Part shown: one piece after another, positions 1-7,744 of the stretch
How the letters are laid out: every line of letters starts with the position of its first letter
Position numbering within the stretch: position 1 is the first letter of the stretch
Source: an uncultured Lachnospiraceae bacterium
GTDB lineage: Bacteria > Bacillota > Clostridia > Lachnospirales > Lachnospiraceae
Assembly (NCBI GenBank): GCA_910588825.1
Contig: CAJURF010000076.1
Coordinates: 1-17,258, forward strand
Direction: 5' to 3'
Length of the DNA stretch: 17,258 nt
The notes under the pieces: generated by a model
Databases searched by the model: none
What the model was told of the DNA's origin: nothing
The model's input: the letters and a program-made list of their open reading frames with translations, nothing else
Translations under genes and position numbers: made by a program

Positions 1-4
1 GTAC

Positions 5-185
5 TAGAGCGTGTTTGAAAATTCATTCACGCCACCCATACGCCCCACTTTGCGGGAGATTTGCCCCTTATTCGGTTGCTGTAGCCCGCTACAGCGCCCT
101 CATGCGGAACAAATCTCCCATATCATACCCTTGGGTACAAACTGTGACGCACGGTTGACATAAAGCAATTTTCAAACACGCTCTA
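5..185. mobile_element. MITE-like palindromic element with TA duplication
   Basis: The 17-base terminal inverted repeats are perfect: GAGCGTGTTTGAAAATT at 7-23 and its reverse complement at 167-183. A TA dinucleotide flanks each end (5-6 and 184-185), as expected from insertion into a TA target. The 177-base interior has no ORF but is nested with palindromes: GGGAGATTTG at 54-63 pairs with 110-119, GCTGTAGC at 78-85 pairs with 88-95, and TACCC at 126-130 pairs with 133-137. The whole element could therefore fold as a long hairpin. Non-coding elements of this size with TA duplications are usually MITEs mobilised in trans by IS630/Tc1-mariner-type transposases. That family link is inference, since no transposase is present. 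The right end lies 15 bases before the ATG of the AraC gene, so the insertion has replaced that gene's native upstream region. Confidence 0.82.
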
Positions 186-198
186 ATGGAGGAAGGTT

Positions 199-1065
199 AT
201 GTCAATTAGAGAACTGCACACAAAGGCTGTGATAAAAGATGAGCCGGGTATTATCAGTAAAAAGGGCGGCGGATTCCACATGCCGGCTTCTTTTGCCGAA
301 AAACATCTTTTTTATGTTGTATGGGGAGATGAATATATCTGTAGTGAAAATTACTTTGTAGAAAGGGAATATCTGGATTCTCTGGGCCTGTACCAGATTG
401 TATCTGGAGATATGAGAGTTCAGTACAGGAACAGAGCTTTTACTGCCCGGGCCGGGGATGTTATCTTTCTCGACCTTCGTTATCCCCATTACTATAAGGC
501 GGAAAAACAAATGCAGATCCGCCAGTATCTGATCGGGGGAAATGTTTCCCAGGCTTATTATGATATGCTTTATGATCTGCACGGGTGTCATTATCCGGAT
601 AGAGGCAAGACGTCTGTTTTGTTCAGTCTGCTTCAAAATGAGCTGTGTGAAAGCGTTCCTGATGACCATAAGATTTCTGCGCTGCTTCATCAGATTCTCA
701 GTATCCTTGTGATTCAGGAACGTCCGGCTTTGAGTCCGGCAATTAAAGAAGCGCAGGAATATATTGGAAGCCATTTTCAGGAACCGATTCAGGTGGAGGC
801 TATTGCAGAATCTGTCGCCTTGAGCAGATATCATTTTTCGCGGACTTTCAAGAAAGAAACTGGCTTCACACCCCATGAATATCTGCAGGATGTGCGGCTG
901 CGCTATTCTAAGCAGCTTCTGACAGAGACGGAACTGCCAGTGGAGGAAGTGGCCTATCGGTGTGGGTTTTCCAGCGCCACACATTTTATCCGCGTTTTCA
1001 AAAAGCGCACAATGATCACACCGGCAGCGTTTCGGAAATATTTTGACCCCATTGGGTTTCGGTAG
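199..1065 (+). CDS. AraC-family regulator with N-terminal cupin sensor
   Basis: This 288-residue protein has the standard two-part AraC layout. The N-terminal part (about 35-115) resembles the AraC ligand-binding cupin, with a GDVIFLDLRYPHYY-type strand near 86-99. The C-terminal 100 residues (about 187-286) carry the two helix-turn-helices. The first reads IQVEAIAESVALSRYHFSRTF, and the second follows the conserved stretch PVEEVAYRCGFSSATHFIRVFK. The ATG is preceded by GGAGGAAGG at 188-196. The gene is co-oriented with the sugar importer operon that begins 185 bases downstream and is the natural candidate for its sugar-responsive activator. It has its own terminator, so it is probably transcribed separately. 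A MITE-like element occupies its promoter region, so its expression may be altered. Family assignment is firm; the effector and target are inferred from position. Confidence 0.92.
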   Translation: MSIRELHTKAVIKDEPGIISKKGGGFHMPASFAEKHLFYVVWGDEYICSENYFVEREYLDSLGLYQIVSGDMRVQYRNRAFTARAGDVIFLDLRYPHYYKAEKQMQIRQYLIGGNVSQAYYDMLYDLHGCHYPDRGKTSVLFSLLQNELCESVPDDHKISALLHQILSILVIQERPALSPAIKEAQEYIGSHFQEPIQVEAIAESVALSRYHFSRTFKKETGFTPHEYLQDVRLRYSKQLLTETELPVEEVAYRCGFSSATHFIRVFKKRTMITPAAFRKYFDPIGFR

Positions 1066-1080
1066 AAAGAAATAAAATAT

Positions 1081-1107
1081 AGAGGTGCTTCGGCATCTCT
1101 TTTTTTC
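1081..1107 (+). terminator. Rho-independent terminator after AraC gene
   Basis: AGAGGTGC, a TTCG tetraloop and GCATCTCT form an eight-pair stem with one G:U. A run of T residues follows directly (1101-1106). It begins 15 bases after the AraC stop codon. Confidence 0.88.
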
Positions 1108-1187
1108 TTACATAAAACAGAGAGGGGCAAAAAAATTTTACAAGAGCACAAAATGTATATCGGTAAGCATACGGGGATGATGTATTT

Positions 1188-1217
1188 TTGAAGAAGATCG
1201 TATATTCTGATTATAAC
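1188..1217 (+). promoter_or_regulatory. Candidate sigma-70 promoter of importer operon 1
   Basis: TTGAAG at 1188-1193 and TATAAC at 1212-1217 are separated by 18 bases, placing a start site near 1224, ahead of the GGGAGG ribosome-binding site at 1238-1243. The -35 is imperfect, as expected for an activator-dependent promoter. An AraC regulator upstream would fit, but I could not identify paired AraC half-sites with confidence. Confidence 0.45.
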
Positions 1218-1250
1218 AAAAAACATTCAGAAAAATTGGGAGGTACTACA

Positions 1251-2240
1251 ATGAAGAAGAAAATGGCAGCGCTATTATTGACATGCGCAATGACTGTTAC
1301 TGTTTTAGCGGGCTGTGGCGGCAGTGGAGGCAAAGACACAAAGAAAGAAACAAAGACGGAAACGTCAGACAGCAGTGACAAAGGCAGCGGTGATAAGATT
1401 TCCATAGGCTTTACGGCTGATTATCTCAGCGACTTTATGTCATATGTTACAGACGGTGTGAATGATGCCTGCGCGGATAACGGTGTGCAGGTCAGCGTCC
1501 AGGATGCGGATTTTGACGTTTCCAAGCAGCTCCAGCAGGTGGAAAACTTCATCAATTCCGGTGTGGACGCGGTGGTGATTAAGCCTGTGGACGCAGAGGC
1601 GTGCCAGCCCATCAGCGATGCCTGCAAAAATGCGGGAGTTCCTCTGGTGGTGGTGAATACTGCCATGTCAGCACCCTGTGATTCTTATGTAGGCTCTGAC
1701 CATACCTATTCCGGAAAACTGCAGGGGGAATTTCTGGCAGAGCAGATGCCGGAAGGGGGAAAGGTTGCCATTTTAATGGGAGAGACCACCGTTCAGGCTA
1801 CTACACAGCGTACAGACGGTGTGAAAGCGGCGCTGGAGGAAGCGGGCGGTTTTGAAGTGGTATCGGAGATGGATGCCGGATGGATGAGAGATGAGGCCAT
1901 GGATACCATGGAAAACTGGTTAAATTCCGGTTTGGAAATCGACGCCGTTGTGGCAAATAATGATGAGATGGCCATCGGAGCATCCATGGTTCTGGAAGAA
2001 AATAAAGTGGATGACGTTGTGGTGTGCGGCATTGACGCCTCTGAAGATGCGCTGAACAGAATGAAAGACGGCAAAATGGACATGACCGTGTTCCAGAATG
2101 GCTATCAGCAGGGATACCAGGGCGTGGAGACCGCTCTGAAACTGGTCAGCGGAGAGTCGGTGGAGGAATTTGTGGATGTGGCTTATGAGCCGGTGCTTCC
2201 AGACCAGGCGGAGGAATATCTGGAGAAAATCGGAAAGTAG
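1251..2240 (+). CDS. Sugar ABC transporter substrate-binding lipoprotein (RbsB-like)
   Basis: A 329-residue extracytoplasmic sugar-binding protein of the Peripla_BP_4/RbsB class. I start it at ATG 1251 because GGGAGG lies 8 bases upstream. An in-frame TTG 63 bases earlier has no ribosome site and would spoil the signal peptide. Residues 1-21 form a lipoprotein signal (MKKKMAALLL...TVLAGC) with the lipobox ending at Cys22. A Gly/Ser/Thr/Lys-rich linker to about residue 50 leads to the two-lobed fold, with motifs such as GVDAVVIKPVD and VVVCGIDASEDALNRMKDGKMDMTV that are typical of pentose/hexose and autoinducer-2 binders. It is the first gene of an operon with the ATPase (12-base gap) and permease. 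The substrate cannot be read from sequence. A related C-terminal fragment lies at 6014-6169 and a diverged paralogue at 9616. Confidence 0.93.
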   Translation: MKKKMAALLLTCAMTVTVLAGCGGSGGKDTKKETKTETSDSSDKGSGDKISIGFTADYLSDFMSYVTDGVNDACADNGVQVSVQDADFDVSKQLQQVENFINSGVDAVVIKPVDAEACQPISDACKNAGVPLVVVNTAMSAPCDSYVGSDHTYSGKLQGEFLAEQMPEGGKVAILMGETTVQATTQRTDGVKAALEEAGGFEVVSEMDAGWMRDEAMDTMENWLNSGLEIDAVVANNDEMAIGASMVLEENKVDDVVVCGIDASEDALNRMKDGKMDMTVFQNGYQQGYQGVETALKLVSGESVEEFVDVAYEPVLPDQAEEYLEKIGK

Positions 2241-2252
2241 GGGGGCGGTTAT

Positions 2253-3758
2253 ATGAGCAGTGTGCCATTGCTGCAGATGGAGCACATTAGGAAAGTTTTC
2301 CCGGGAGTGGTGGCTCTGGATGATGTATCTCTGGCCATAAAAGAGGGAACCGTACATGCCCTGATGGGAGAAAACGGCGCGGGAAAGTCCACGTTGATGA
2401 AAATATTAACAGGCGTATACACAAAGACAGAGGGTACCATCAAATGGCAGGGGGAGGAACTGGATACCAGTTCCATCACCCATGTGCTGCACAGCGGAAT
2501 CACCATGATTTTTCAGGAGCTGAATCCCATTAAGACCATGAAAGTGTGCGAGAACATTTACGTGGGGCGGGAGCCTTATAAAATAAAGGGGCTCCTGCTG
2601 GACCGCAGGAAAATCGTGGAGGATACCAGAGCGTTATTTACCGATTTGGATATCACAGACATTGACCCCAACGAGGACGTGGGGAATCTGACTGTGGCCA
2701 AAATGCAGATGGTCGAGATTGCCAAGGCCATTTCCTATAACGCCAGACTGATTATCATGGATGAACCCACTTCAGCTATCAGTGAAAAAGAATGCCAGCA
2801 TTTGTTCCGCATGGTGAATAATCTGAAAAGCCGGGGGATTGCATTTATCTTTATCACCCATAAAATGGATGAGGTGTTTCAGATTTCAGATGAGATCACC
2901 ATTATGCGGGATGGAACTTACGTGGGCACATACGATGCGAAGCAGATCACCCACGATGAGCTGGTGAAGCTGATGGTGGGGAGGGAAATCACAGACATGT
3001 TCCCCAAAGAAGAAGCTGAGATTACAGATGTGAAGCTGGAAGTTTCCGGTCTGAATGTGGAAGGAGTTCTGAAAGATATTCATTTTAAAGTACATAAAGG
3101 TGAAATACTGGGGTTTGCAGGGCTCATGGGTGCAGGCCGCACAGAAGTGATGGAGGCTTTATTCGGCATCCGCAAAGCCAGTTCCGGCACGGTGAAAATA
3201 GACGGAAAAGAGGTGCATATCCATTCACCGAAAGATGCCATTAAACATAAAATTGCTTTTTTGACGGAGGACAGGCGCACCACAGGGTGTTTCCTTCCCC
3301 TGTCCGTCCGGGACAATATTATGGTCTGTTCCTATGACCAGATTTCCAATAAAATGAAAAAAATCAGTGTGGGAAAGGAAAAGAAAGTCTGCGGCCAGCA
3401 GATTGAAAAATATGCCATTAAGACTCCGGGCCCAGAACAGGTGATTGGAAATTTAAGCGGCGGCAACCAGCAGAAAGTGCTGATTTCCCGGTGGCTTCTC
3501 ACCAATCCGGAGATTATCATACTGGACGAGCCCACCCGGGGGATTGATGTGGGAAGCAAGTCAGAGATTCACAAAATGATCAGCCGTCTGGCTCAGCAGG
3601 GTGTGGCAGTGATTATGATTTCCTCGGAGCTGCCGGAGATTCTGGGAATGAGCGACCGGATCATGGTAATGTATGAGGGCAGAATCACAGGAGAAGTGTC
3701 AAGAGAGGAAGCCAGCCAGGAACTGATTATGCGCTATGCGTCTGATCTCACGGACTAA
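2253..3758 (+). CDS. Sugar ABC importer ATPase, tandem NBDs (RbsA/MglA type)
   Basis: At 501 residues this is the full length for the RbsA/MglA/XylG family, which fuses two nucleotide-binding domains. NBD1 has Walker A GENGAGKST (39-47), the Q-loop Gln88, a degenerate signature LTVAKMQ (146-152), Walker B LIIMDE (166-171) and switch His203. NBD2 has the family's usual degenerate Walker A GLMGAGRTE (290-298), an intact LSGGN signature (401-405) and Walker B IIILDEPTRGID (421-432). In this family one composite ATP site is catalytically weak, so the degeneracies are normal. It energises uptake through the permease encoded immediately downstream. GGGGGG precedes the ATG. Unlike its counterpart in operon 2, nothing is missing, so this is the only complete sugar-importer ATPase in the window. 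Confidence 0.95.
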   Translation: MSSVPLLQMEHIRKVFPGVVALDDVSLAIKEGTVHALMGENGAGKSTLMKILTGVYTKTEGTIKWQGEELDTSSITHVLHSGITMIFQELNPIKTMKVCENIYVGREPYKIKGLLLDRRKIVEDTRALFTDLDITDIDPNEDVGNLTVAKMQMVEIAKAISYNARLIIMDEPTSAISEKECQHLFRMVNNLKSRGIAFIFITHKMDEVFQISDEITIMRDGTYVGTYDAKQITHDELVKLMVGREITDMFPKEEAEITDVKLEVSGLNVEGVLKDIHFKVHKGEILGFAGLMGAGRTEVMEALFGIRKASSGTVKIDGKEVHIHSPKDAIKHKIAFLTEDRRTTGCFLPLSVRDNIMVCSYDQISNKMKKISVGKEKKVCGQQIEKYAIKTPGPEQVIGNLSGGNQQKVLISRWLLTNPEIIILDEPTRGIDVGSKSEIHKMISRLAQQGVAVIMISSELPEILGMSDRIMVMYEGRITGEVSREEASQELIMRYASDLTD

Positions 3759-3792
3759 ACATACTCTGATTGGCAGGAAAGGAATTAGGAAA

Positions 3793-4755
3793 ATGAAAGA
3801 TCGATCCATGAAAGAAAAAATAATGTATATCTACAACAAAGCCGGAGTGTTTATCATTCTTCTTCTGATGATGATTATCCTGACGATTTTGACCAATACA
3901 TTTCTTACTGGGAATAATCTGATTAATATTGTCCGCCAGGTAACATTCTGGGCCATTATCGGGCTGGGGGCCCTGTTGACCTTAATCGGCGGCGACTTTG
4001 ACCTGTCGCCTGGTTCTGTGGTGGGGCTGGTGTCTGTCCTCAGCGCCATGACCATTCAGACCTCTGTGGGGAATTCACTGGCTATGCCCATTTTGACAAC
4101 TCTGGCCATTGGAGCGGCAGTGGGGTTTGTAAATGGGGGGCTGATTGCCTATCTGAGAATGCCCGCTTTTATCGCCACACTGGGAACCCAGCTGCTTTTA
4201 CGGGGGCTGGCCCTGTATATTTCCAACGGGCGTCCGGTGAGTAATCTGGACTCCAAATTCACGTATCTGGGGGGCGGAAGCATCGGAGTGATTCCTGTGC
4301 CGGTGATAATCTTAGTGATCCTGTCCGCATTTACCTGGTATCTGCTGAAATACACCCGTCTGGGCAGACATATTTACGCCATCGGCGGCAATGCCCAGGC
4401 AGCGGTGGTATCCGGGGTGAATGTAAAAGCCGTAAAACTGTTCACCTATGTGTATGCCGGCATTATGGCGGCAATCGCAGGTATGCTGCTCACAGCCCGT
4501 GTGGCTTCCGGGCAGCCTGGACTGGGAGAATCCTTTGAGATGAAGGCAATTTCGGGGTGTGTCATCGGCGGCGTCAGCCTAAGCGGCGGTATCGGCTCCG
4601 TATACAGTCTCATCTGCGGGATTCTGGTGATCGGGGTGCTGAATAATGGCATGGATTTGATGAATATCAGCGGTTATATGCAGCAGATTGCAGAGGGGCT
4701 GATTTTGATTCTGGCGGTTCTGCTGGACGTATTCCGCTCACGGGCATCAAAATAA
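3793..4755 (+). CDS. Sugar ABC importer permease (RbsC/BPD_transp_2 type)
   Basis: A hydrophobic 320-residue membrane protein of the RbsC family (branched-chain/sugar-type ABC permeases), with roughly eight to ten transmembrane segments starting at IILLLMMIILTILTNTF. Family hallmarks include IGGDFDLSPGSVVGL near residue 60, GRHIYAIGGNAQAAVVSGV (the ATPase-contacting loop) and AISGCVIGGVSLSGGIGSV. I prefer ATG 3793, with AGGAAAGGA about 10 bases upstream, over an upstream ATG at 3736 that would overlap the ATPase by 23 bases and add a charged, non-family extension. The protein ends LLDVFRSRASK, close to the usual family end, so it looks complete. The DNA directly after its stop codon is already inside a truncated UroD-like gene, so a deletion endpoint lies at or near this stop. 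Confidence 0.92.
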   Translation: MKDRSMKEKIMYIYNKAGVFIILLLMMIILTILTNTFLTGNNLINIVRQVTFWAIIGLGALLTLIGGDFDLSPGSVVGLVSVLSAMTIQTSVGNSLAMPILTTLAIGAAVGFVNGGLIAYLRMPAFIATLGTQLLLRGLALYISNGRPVSNLDSKFTYLGGGSIGVIPVPVIILVILSAFTWYLLKYTRLGRHIYAIGGNAQAAVVSGVNVKAVKLFTYVYAGIMAAIAGMLLTARVASGQPGLGESFEMKAISGCVIGGVSLSGGIGSVYSLICGILVIGVLNNGMDLMNISGYMQQIAEGLILILAVLLDVFRSRASK

Positions 4756-4756
4756 T

Positions 4757-5728
4757 CACAGTTTCTTCCGCCAATTGGCCCAGACACAGCTGGAAGTGGC
4801 AAACAGTGAGAAAAACCAGAAAAGAGCGCAGATGTGGATTGACCACAATGCATGCAGGGGAGAGCGCCCCATGATTCACCTGGAGATTGATAATTTCACC
4901 CAGGAAGTCCTGCTTCCCCAGATGCAGTGTGAAGACCCCCTTGCCCGCAGAATCGAGGAGCGTCTGCTGCATAACTTCTATAACATGCAGGTATTGGACG
5001 ACGACAAAGTGACAGCACCGTACTTTGGCGTGTGGTGGGATCTGGACTTAAAGCCATGGGGATTTGACGTGATGAAGGAAGTAGCTTCCGACGGCGGTCT
5101 GGGACAGCACTTCACCAAGCAGGTGGAAGAATTGGGCGACGAGATGGATAAGTTCAAACCGTCCCGGTTCAGACTAAAGGTGGATGAGACCAATGAGTAT
5201 TTCAAAGCGGCTGAGGATGCCTTCGGTGATATCCTTCCGGTGAAACGGGTGGGGAAATCCATGACCTGCTGGCTTACCCAGGACCTGGTGCACATTATGG
5301 GTATGCAGAATATGTGCTGCGCTCTGTGCGATTATCCAGACGAAATCCAGCAGGTGCTGAACCAGCTGGCCGATGATTATGTCAGATTCTTTGAGGAGTG
5401 GAGAGACAGCGGGCTGCTCTATCCCACCACAGGATATGAAGAATGCAACCTTAAGCCAGCTGAAGAATCTGAGGAAAGCCTCTATTTCTCCGTGGACAAA
5501 CGAGGAATATATGGGCGAAGTGCTGGCTGGCAGGAAGATCATCTACCACAGAAAGCCCAGCCCCAATTACATTGGTGTATCAGAGAATCTGGATGAGGAT
5601 GCCTGGAGAGAGCATATTACCACAACCCTTAAACACGCGAAGAACTGTAAAGTGGAGCTGACCATCCGGGATGCGTATACCATACATAATAAAGTGGATA
5701 AGGCAAAACGATGCGTGGAAATTATGAG
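4757..5728 (+). pseudogene. UroD-like (uroporphyrinogen decarboxylase superfamily) gene, broken
   Basis: The encoded pieces match the intact UroD-like protein at 12701-14029. Three lesions are visible. (1) The 5' end is gone: homology starts at SFFRQLAQTQLEVAN, right behind the permease stop. The first 40-45 residues and a ribosome site are missing, and the TTG at 4775 has no Shine-Dalgarno. (2) Near 5450 the frame that reads GLLYPTTGYEECNL is replaced by another frame that reads SQLKNLRKASISPW and continues to CVEIMR. Relative to the intact paralogue roughly 80-90 residues are missing at this junction, including the region around its YYGCCERLDHKMD segment. (3) The last few codons are lost near 5728, where minus-strand AraC sequence takes over. 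The original gene was evidently the fourth gene of importer operon 1. UroD-superfamily enzymes include uroporphyrinogen decarboxylase and corrinoid methyltransferases; the specific activity is unknown. Confidence 0.85.
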
Positions 5729-5998
5729 GGGATGTCCCTGTCTGCTGCTTAAACAGCCGGGAGAAATACTGGGGGTTCAGGGACACATATGCGGCCGTAT
5801 CCTCAACAGAGGGAGTCTCCCGAAAGTGTTTTGTCAGATATTGCACCGCTTCCTCAATGCAGGAGGATTCTCTGGCAGGCTGTACGGTGAGTCTGGTCAG
5901 AATATCATAGATATATGTTGACAGGCGGTGCTCATTATATTTGCCGGTGTTCACATGGTCAAGAATATAGTCCAGCAGCATAGAAATTTCGCCTTTTC
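5721..5998 (-). pseudogene. AraC-family regulator fragment (both ends missing)
   Basis: The minus strand encodes about 92 residues typical of an AraC regulator from the linker into the first DNA-binding helix-turn-helix. It runs from EISMLLDYILDHVNTGKYN through SCIEEAVQYLTKHF, PSVEDTAAYVSLNPQYFSRL and FKQQTGTSPHNF. The sensor domain upstream and the second helix-turn-helix downstream are absent. At its C-terminal side it joins the truncated UroD-like gene. At its N-terminal side it joins the tail of a sugar-binding protein that reads in the opposite direction. It is therefore a relic that cannot make a complete regulator. Its presence suggests that a further divergently transcribed regulator and importer gene set once lay here. 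Confidence 0.8.
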
Positions 5999-6013
5999 CG
6001 CAGTGGCAGACAC

Positions 6014-6169
6014 TGTTATGCATACGGCATGGGATACAAGGCAGCAGAGGCAGCAGTGACAGCTTTGGACGGCGGCGAGCTGGAAGAATTTATCGATTCC
6101 GGAAGCGGTGTTGTGGATGCGGACAGCGCTCAGGAACGTCTGGATGAGCTGGCAGAATATTTGAAATAA
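6014..6169 (+). pseudogene. C-terminal remnant of a third sugar-binding lipoprotein
   Basis: The plus strand reads YAYGMGYKAAEAAVTALDGG and ends DELAEYLK followed by TAA at 6167-6169. This matches the C-terminus of the binding protein at 1251-2240 (NGYQQGYQGVETALKL ... AEEYLEKIGK) in position and spacing, but is clearly a different gene. Only about 51 codons remain. Upstream it fuses abruptly (about 6000-6014) to the inverted AraC fragment, with no start codon or ribosome site in frame. I call it a deletion remnant. No ATPase or permease follows. Confidence 0.8.
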
Positions 6170-6252
6170 TGTATTCATGAAGATACAAAACTGAGGCAAC
6201 CGGTTCTTACCAGCCTTTCCAGGTGTCAGGGGTGTTTTTATTTTATGAGTGT

Positions 6253-7104
6253 CTAAAAATGCACCTGCCGGAACGTGGAGGGGCTTGCCCCATTGTTTTT
6301 CCGGAACGCCCGGGCAAAATGTGAGGCGCTGTTGAAACCGCACTGTTCGGCAATCTGCTCAATGCTCATGGAGGTGGACAAAAGCAGCTGTTTGGACTGC
6401 TTCAGGCGGAAGGCAAGCAGGTATTCGTGGGGTGTGCAGTTGAGATACCGCTGGAAACTGCGGATTAGATGAGAGGTACTCATACTGCACTGATCAGCCA
6501 AATCCTCCAGGGACACCGGCTGGTCAAAATGTGTCCGGATGTAGTCAATGGCAGGTAAGAGCGGCTGGTGATGGGCCTGATGATGCTGCCGGGATACAGC
6601 CAGACTGCTCAGGAGAGCGTGGATGTCCGCAGACACCAGGTGTTCACTGAAGGACACAGACTGTACACTGGAAAAAATATGCTGGAACCGGCTGGTCTCT
6701 CCGTGCCCGGGGGGGAATACTACTCCGTGCTGTTCGAAGAGGTAGTCCGCATAAGCTCCTGAGTGGTTTCCACAGAAATGAAACCACATGAAATCAACAC
6801 TGTCCTGGCAGTAATAGCGGTGAGGCGTCCGGCAGTCCAGAAGGGCAATGCTGTCGGGCCCTGCTGTATAGCGGTTTTTGTGGCTTTCCATAAAAAATGT
6901 GGCCCAGCAGGTGGGATATCTGAACGCCTCTACGTTTTCATCTGTGTTTACCACCAAAGTTGGCTTGTCGCCGAAAGCTTTTAGGGCGGAAGCGGCGTAA
7001 TCTTGTATGACTATGAGCAGCACCTTTGCTTTGAGCAGGCGAAGGTGCTGTTTGCGATTGAGAAAATGTGCGTTGTGCACAATAAATAAATATGTTATAA
7101 TCAT
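6253..7104 (-). CDS. AraC-family regulator with cupin domain; start uncertain
   Basis: The ORF gives 283 residues. The C-terminal 100 (about 183-281) form a full AraC DNA-binding domain, with VSLEDLADQCSMSTSHLIRS in the first helix-turn-helix and MSIEQIAEQCGFNSASHFAR in the second. The region around PDSIALLDCRTPHRYY (about 83-98) is the cupin strand. The start is doubtful. ATG 7104 has no Shine-Dalgarno, the first 27 residues do not look like the family, and a good plus-strand promoter overlaps 7073-7101. The next ATG is only at residue 72. A GTG at 7021-7023 is another option, and a 5' deletion is possible. A plausible minus-strand promoter (TTTACA at 7137-7132, TAGAAT at 7114-7109, 18 apart) would initiate near the listed ATG, again favouring a later start. 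It is convergent with the remnants to its left and divergent from the Uma2 gene. Its target is unknown. Confidence 0.83.
   Translation of the reverse strand: MIITYLFIVHNAHFLNRKQHLRLLKAKVLLIVIQDYAASALKAFGDKPTLVVNTDENVEAFRYPTCWATFFMESHKNRYTAGPDSIALLDCRTPHRYYCQDSVDFMWFHFCGNHSGAYADYLFEQHGVVFPPGHGETSRFQHIFSSVQSVSFSEHLVSADIHALLSSLAVSRQHHQAHHQPLLPAIDYIRTHFDQPVSLEDLADQCSMSTSHLIRSFQRYLNCTPHEYLLAFRLKQSKQLLLSTSMSIEQIAEQCGFNSASHFARAFRKNNGASPSTFRQVHF
7073..7101 (+). promoter_or_regulatory. Promoter of the Uma2 gene (extended -10)
   Basis: TTGTGC at 7073-7078, a 17-base spacer and a perfect TATAAT at 7096-7101 with the extended-element TG at 7093-7094. The predicted start site is near 7108, about 50 bases before the Uma2 ATG. 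Confidence 0.7.
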
Positions 7105-7107
7105 ATC

Positions 7108-7126
7108 AATTCTAAAGGATAGAATT
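7108..7126. promoter_or_regulatory. 19-bp palindrome at the Uma2 transcription start (candidate operator)
   Basis: AATTCTA, five bases (AAGGA) and TAGAATT form a perfect 7+7 inverted repeat exactly at the predicted start of the Uma2 transcript and within the upstream region of the divergent AraC gene. The position suits a repressor site or a small 5' hairpin. The binding protein is unknown. Confidence 0.45.
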
Positions 7127-7159
7127 CACCTGTGTAAACAGTAAGGAAGGAATGATATT

Positions 7160-7720
7160 ATGCCGCAGGCATTAGCAAAATCACCAATCTATACAGAGGA
7201 TGATTATTACCATCTGCCTGAGAATATACGGGCAGAGCTGATTGAGGGAAAGTTTTATAATATGTCAGCCCCCAGCCGGGTGCATCAAAAGATACTAATG
7301 GAGCTCTCTGGAACAATCCGGGAATATATCAGGGCTGAAAACGGTTCATGTGAAGTCTATCCCGCCCCATTTGCAGTGAAACTTTTTGATGATGACAAAA
7401 CGGTTGTGGAGCCTGATATCAGTGTGATCTGTGACCCTGATAAATTCACAGACCGTGGCTGTACCGGTGCTCCAGACTGGATTATAGAGATTATATCTCC
7501 AAGCACCTCCAGTCATGATTATGTAAGGAAGCTCCACCTGTATGCGGAGGCCGGAGTGCGTGAGTATTGGATTGTAAATCCGATGAAACAGAATGTTTTT
7601 GTATATTTCTTTGAGCAGAACCATCTCGAGGTTGAAGCATATACTTTTCAGGATGAGATTAAAGTGAATATTTATGATGATTTGGTGATTGATTTTAAAG
7701 AAATAGACATGAGTATGTAA
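7160..7720 (+). CDS. Uma2-family (DUF820) PD-(D/E)XK nuclease-fold protein
   Basis: A 186-residue protein matching the Uma2/DUF820 family throughout. It begins with the YTEDDYYHLPENIRAELIEGK entry region and has PDISVICDPDK (85-95), PDWIIEIISPSTSSHDYVRK (105-124) and the characteristic GVREYWIVNP (132-141). Family comparisons would make Asp86, Glu110 and Lys124 candidates for the restriction-endonuclease-like metal site; all are present, so the fold appears intact. The ATG is preceded by AAGGAAGG. The family is abundant in cyanobacteria and scattered in Firmicutes. Its biological role is not established, and its similarity to nucleases does not prove cleavage activity. It is followed by a 63-residue gene on the same strand, separated by a pair of palindromes. 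The direct neighbours are unrelated to sugar transport, so this is an accessory insertion between the two importer regions. Confidence 0.9.
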   Translation: MPQALAKSPIYTEDDYYHLPENIRAELIEGKFYNMSAPSRVHQKILMELSGTIREYIRAENGSCEVYPAPFAVKLFDDDKTVVEPDISVICDPDKFTDRGCTGAPDWIIEIISPSTSSHDYVRKLHLYAEAGVREYWIVNPMKQNVFVYFFEQNHLEVEAYTFQDEIKVNIYDDLVIDFKEIDMSM

Positions 7721-7744
7721 TTATACTCAAGAGCATACGTATTT

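Noticed and set aside
155..187. Outward promoter in the MITE end: TTGACA at 155-160 with TCTAAT at 182-187
   Set aside because: The spacer is 21 bases, too long for a normal sigma-70 promoter, and the start would fall within the ribosome site of the AraC gene.
202..984. 260-residue open frame antisense to the AraC gene
   Set aside because: No ribosome site, composition typical of an antisense shadow, and the plus-strand frame is an unmistakable AraC protein.
1188..1250. Upstream TTG start for the operon-1 binding protein
   Set aside because: It has no Shine-Dalgarno, overlaps the likely -35 box and would place 21 polar residues before a perfect lipoprotein signal peptide.
6170..6250. Possible terminator after the binding-protein remnant (TTTTTATTTTA at 6235-6245)
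   Set aside because: There is a T-rich stretch, but I could not build a convincing stem directly before it.
7018..7050. Hairpin CAGCACCTT/AAGGTGCTG as a terminator
   Set aside because: The 15-base loop and lack of a T run on either strand argue against termination; it lies in or next to coding sequence.
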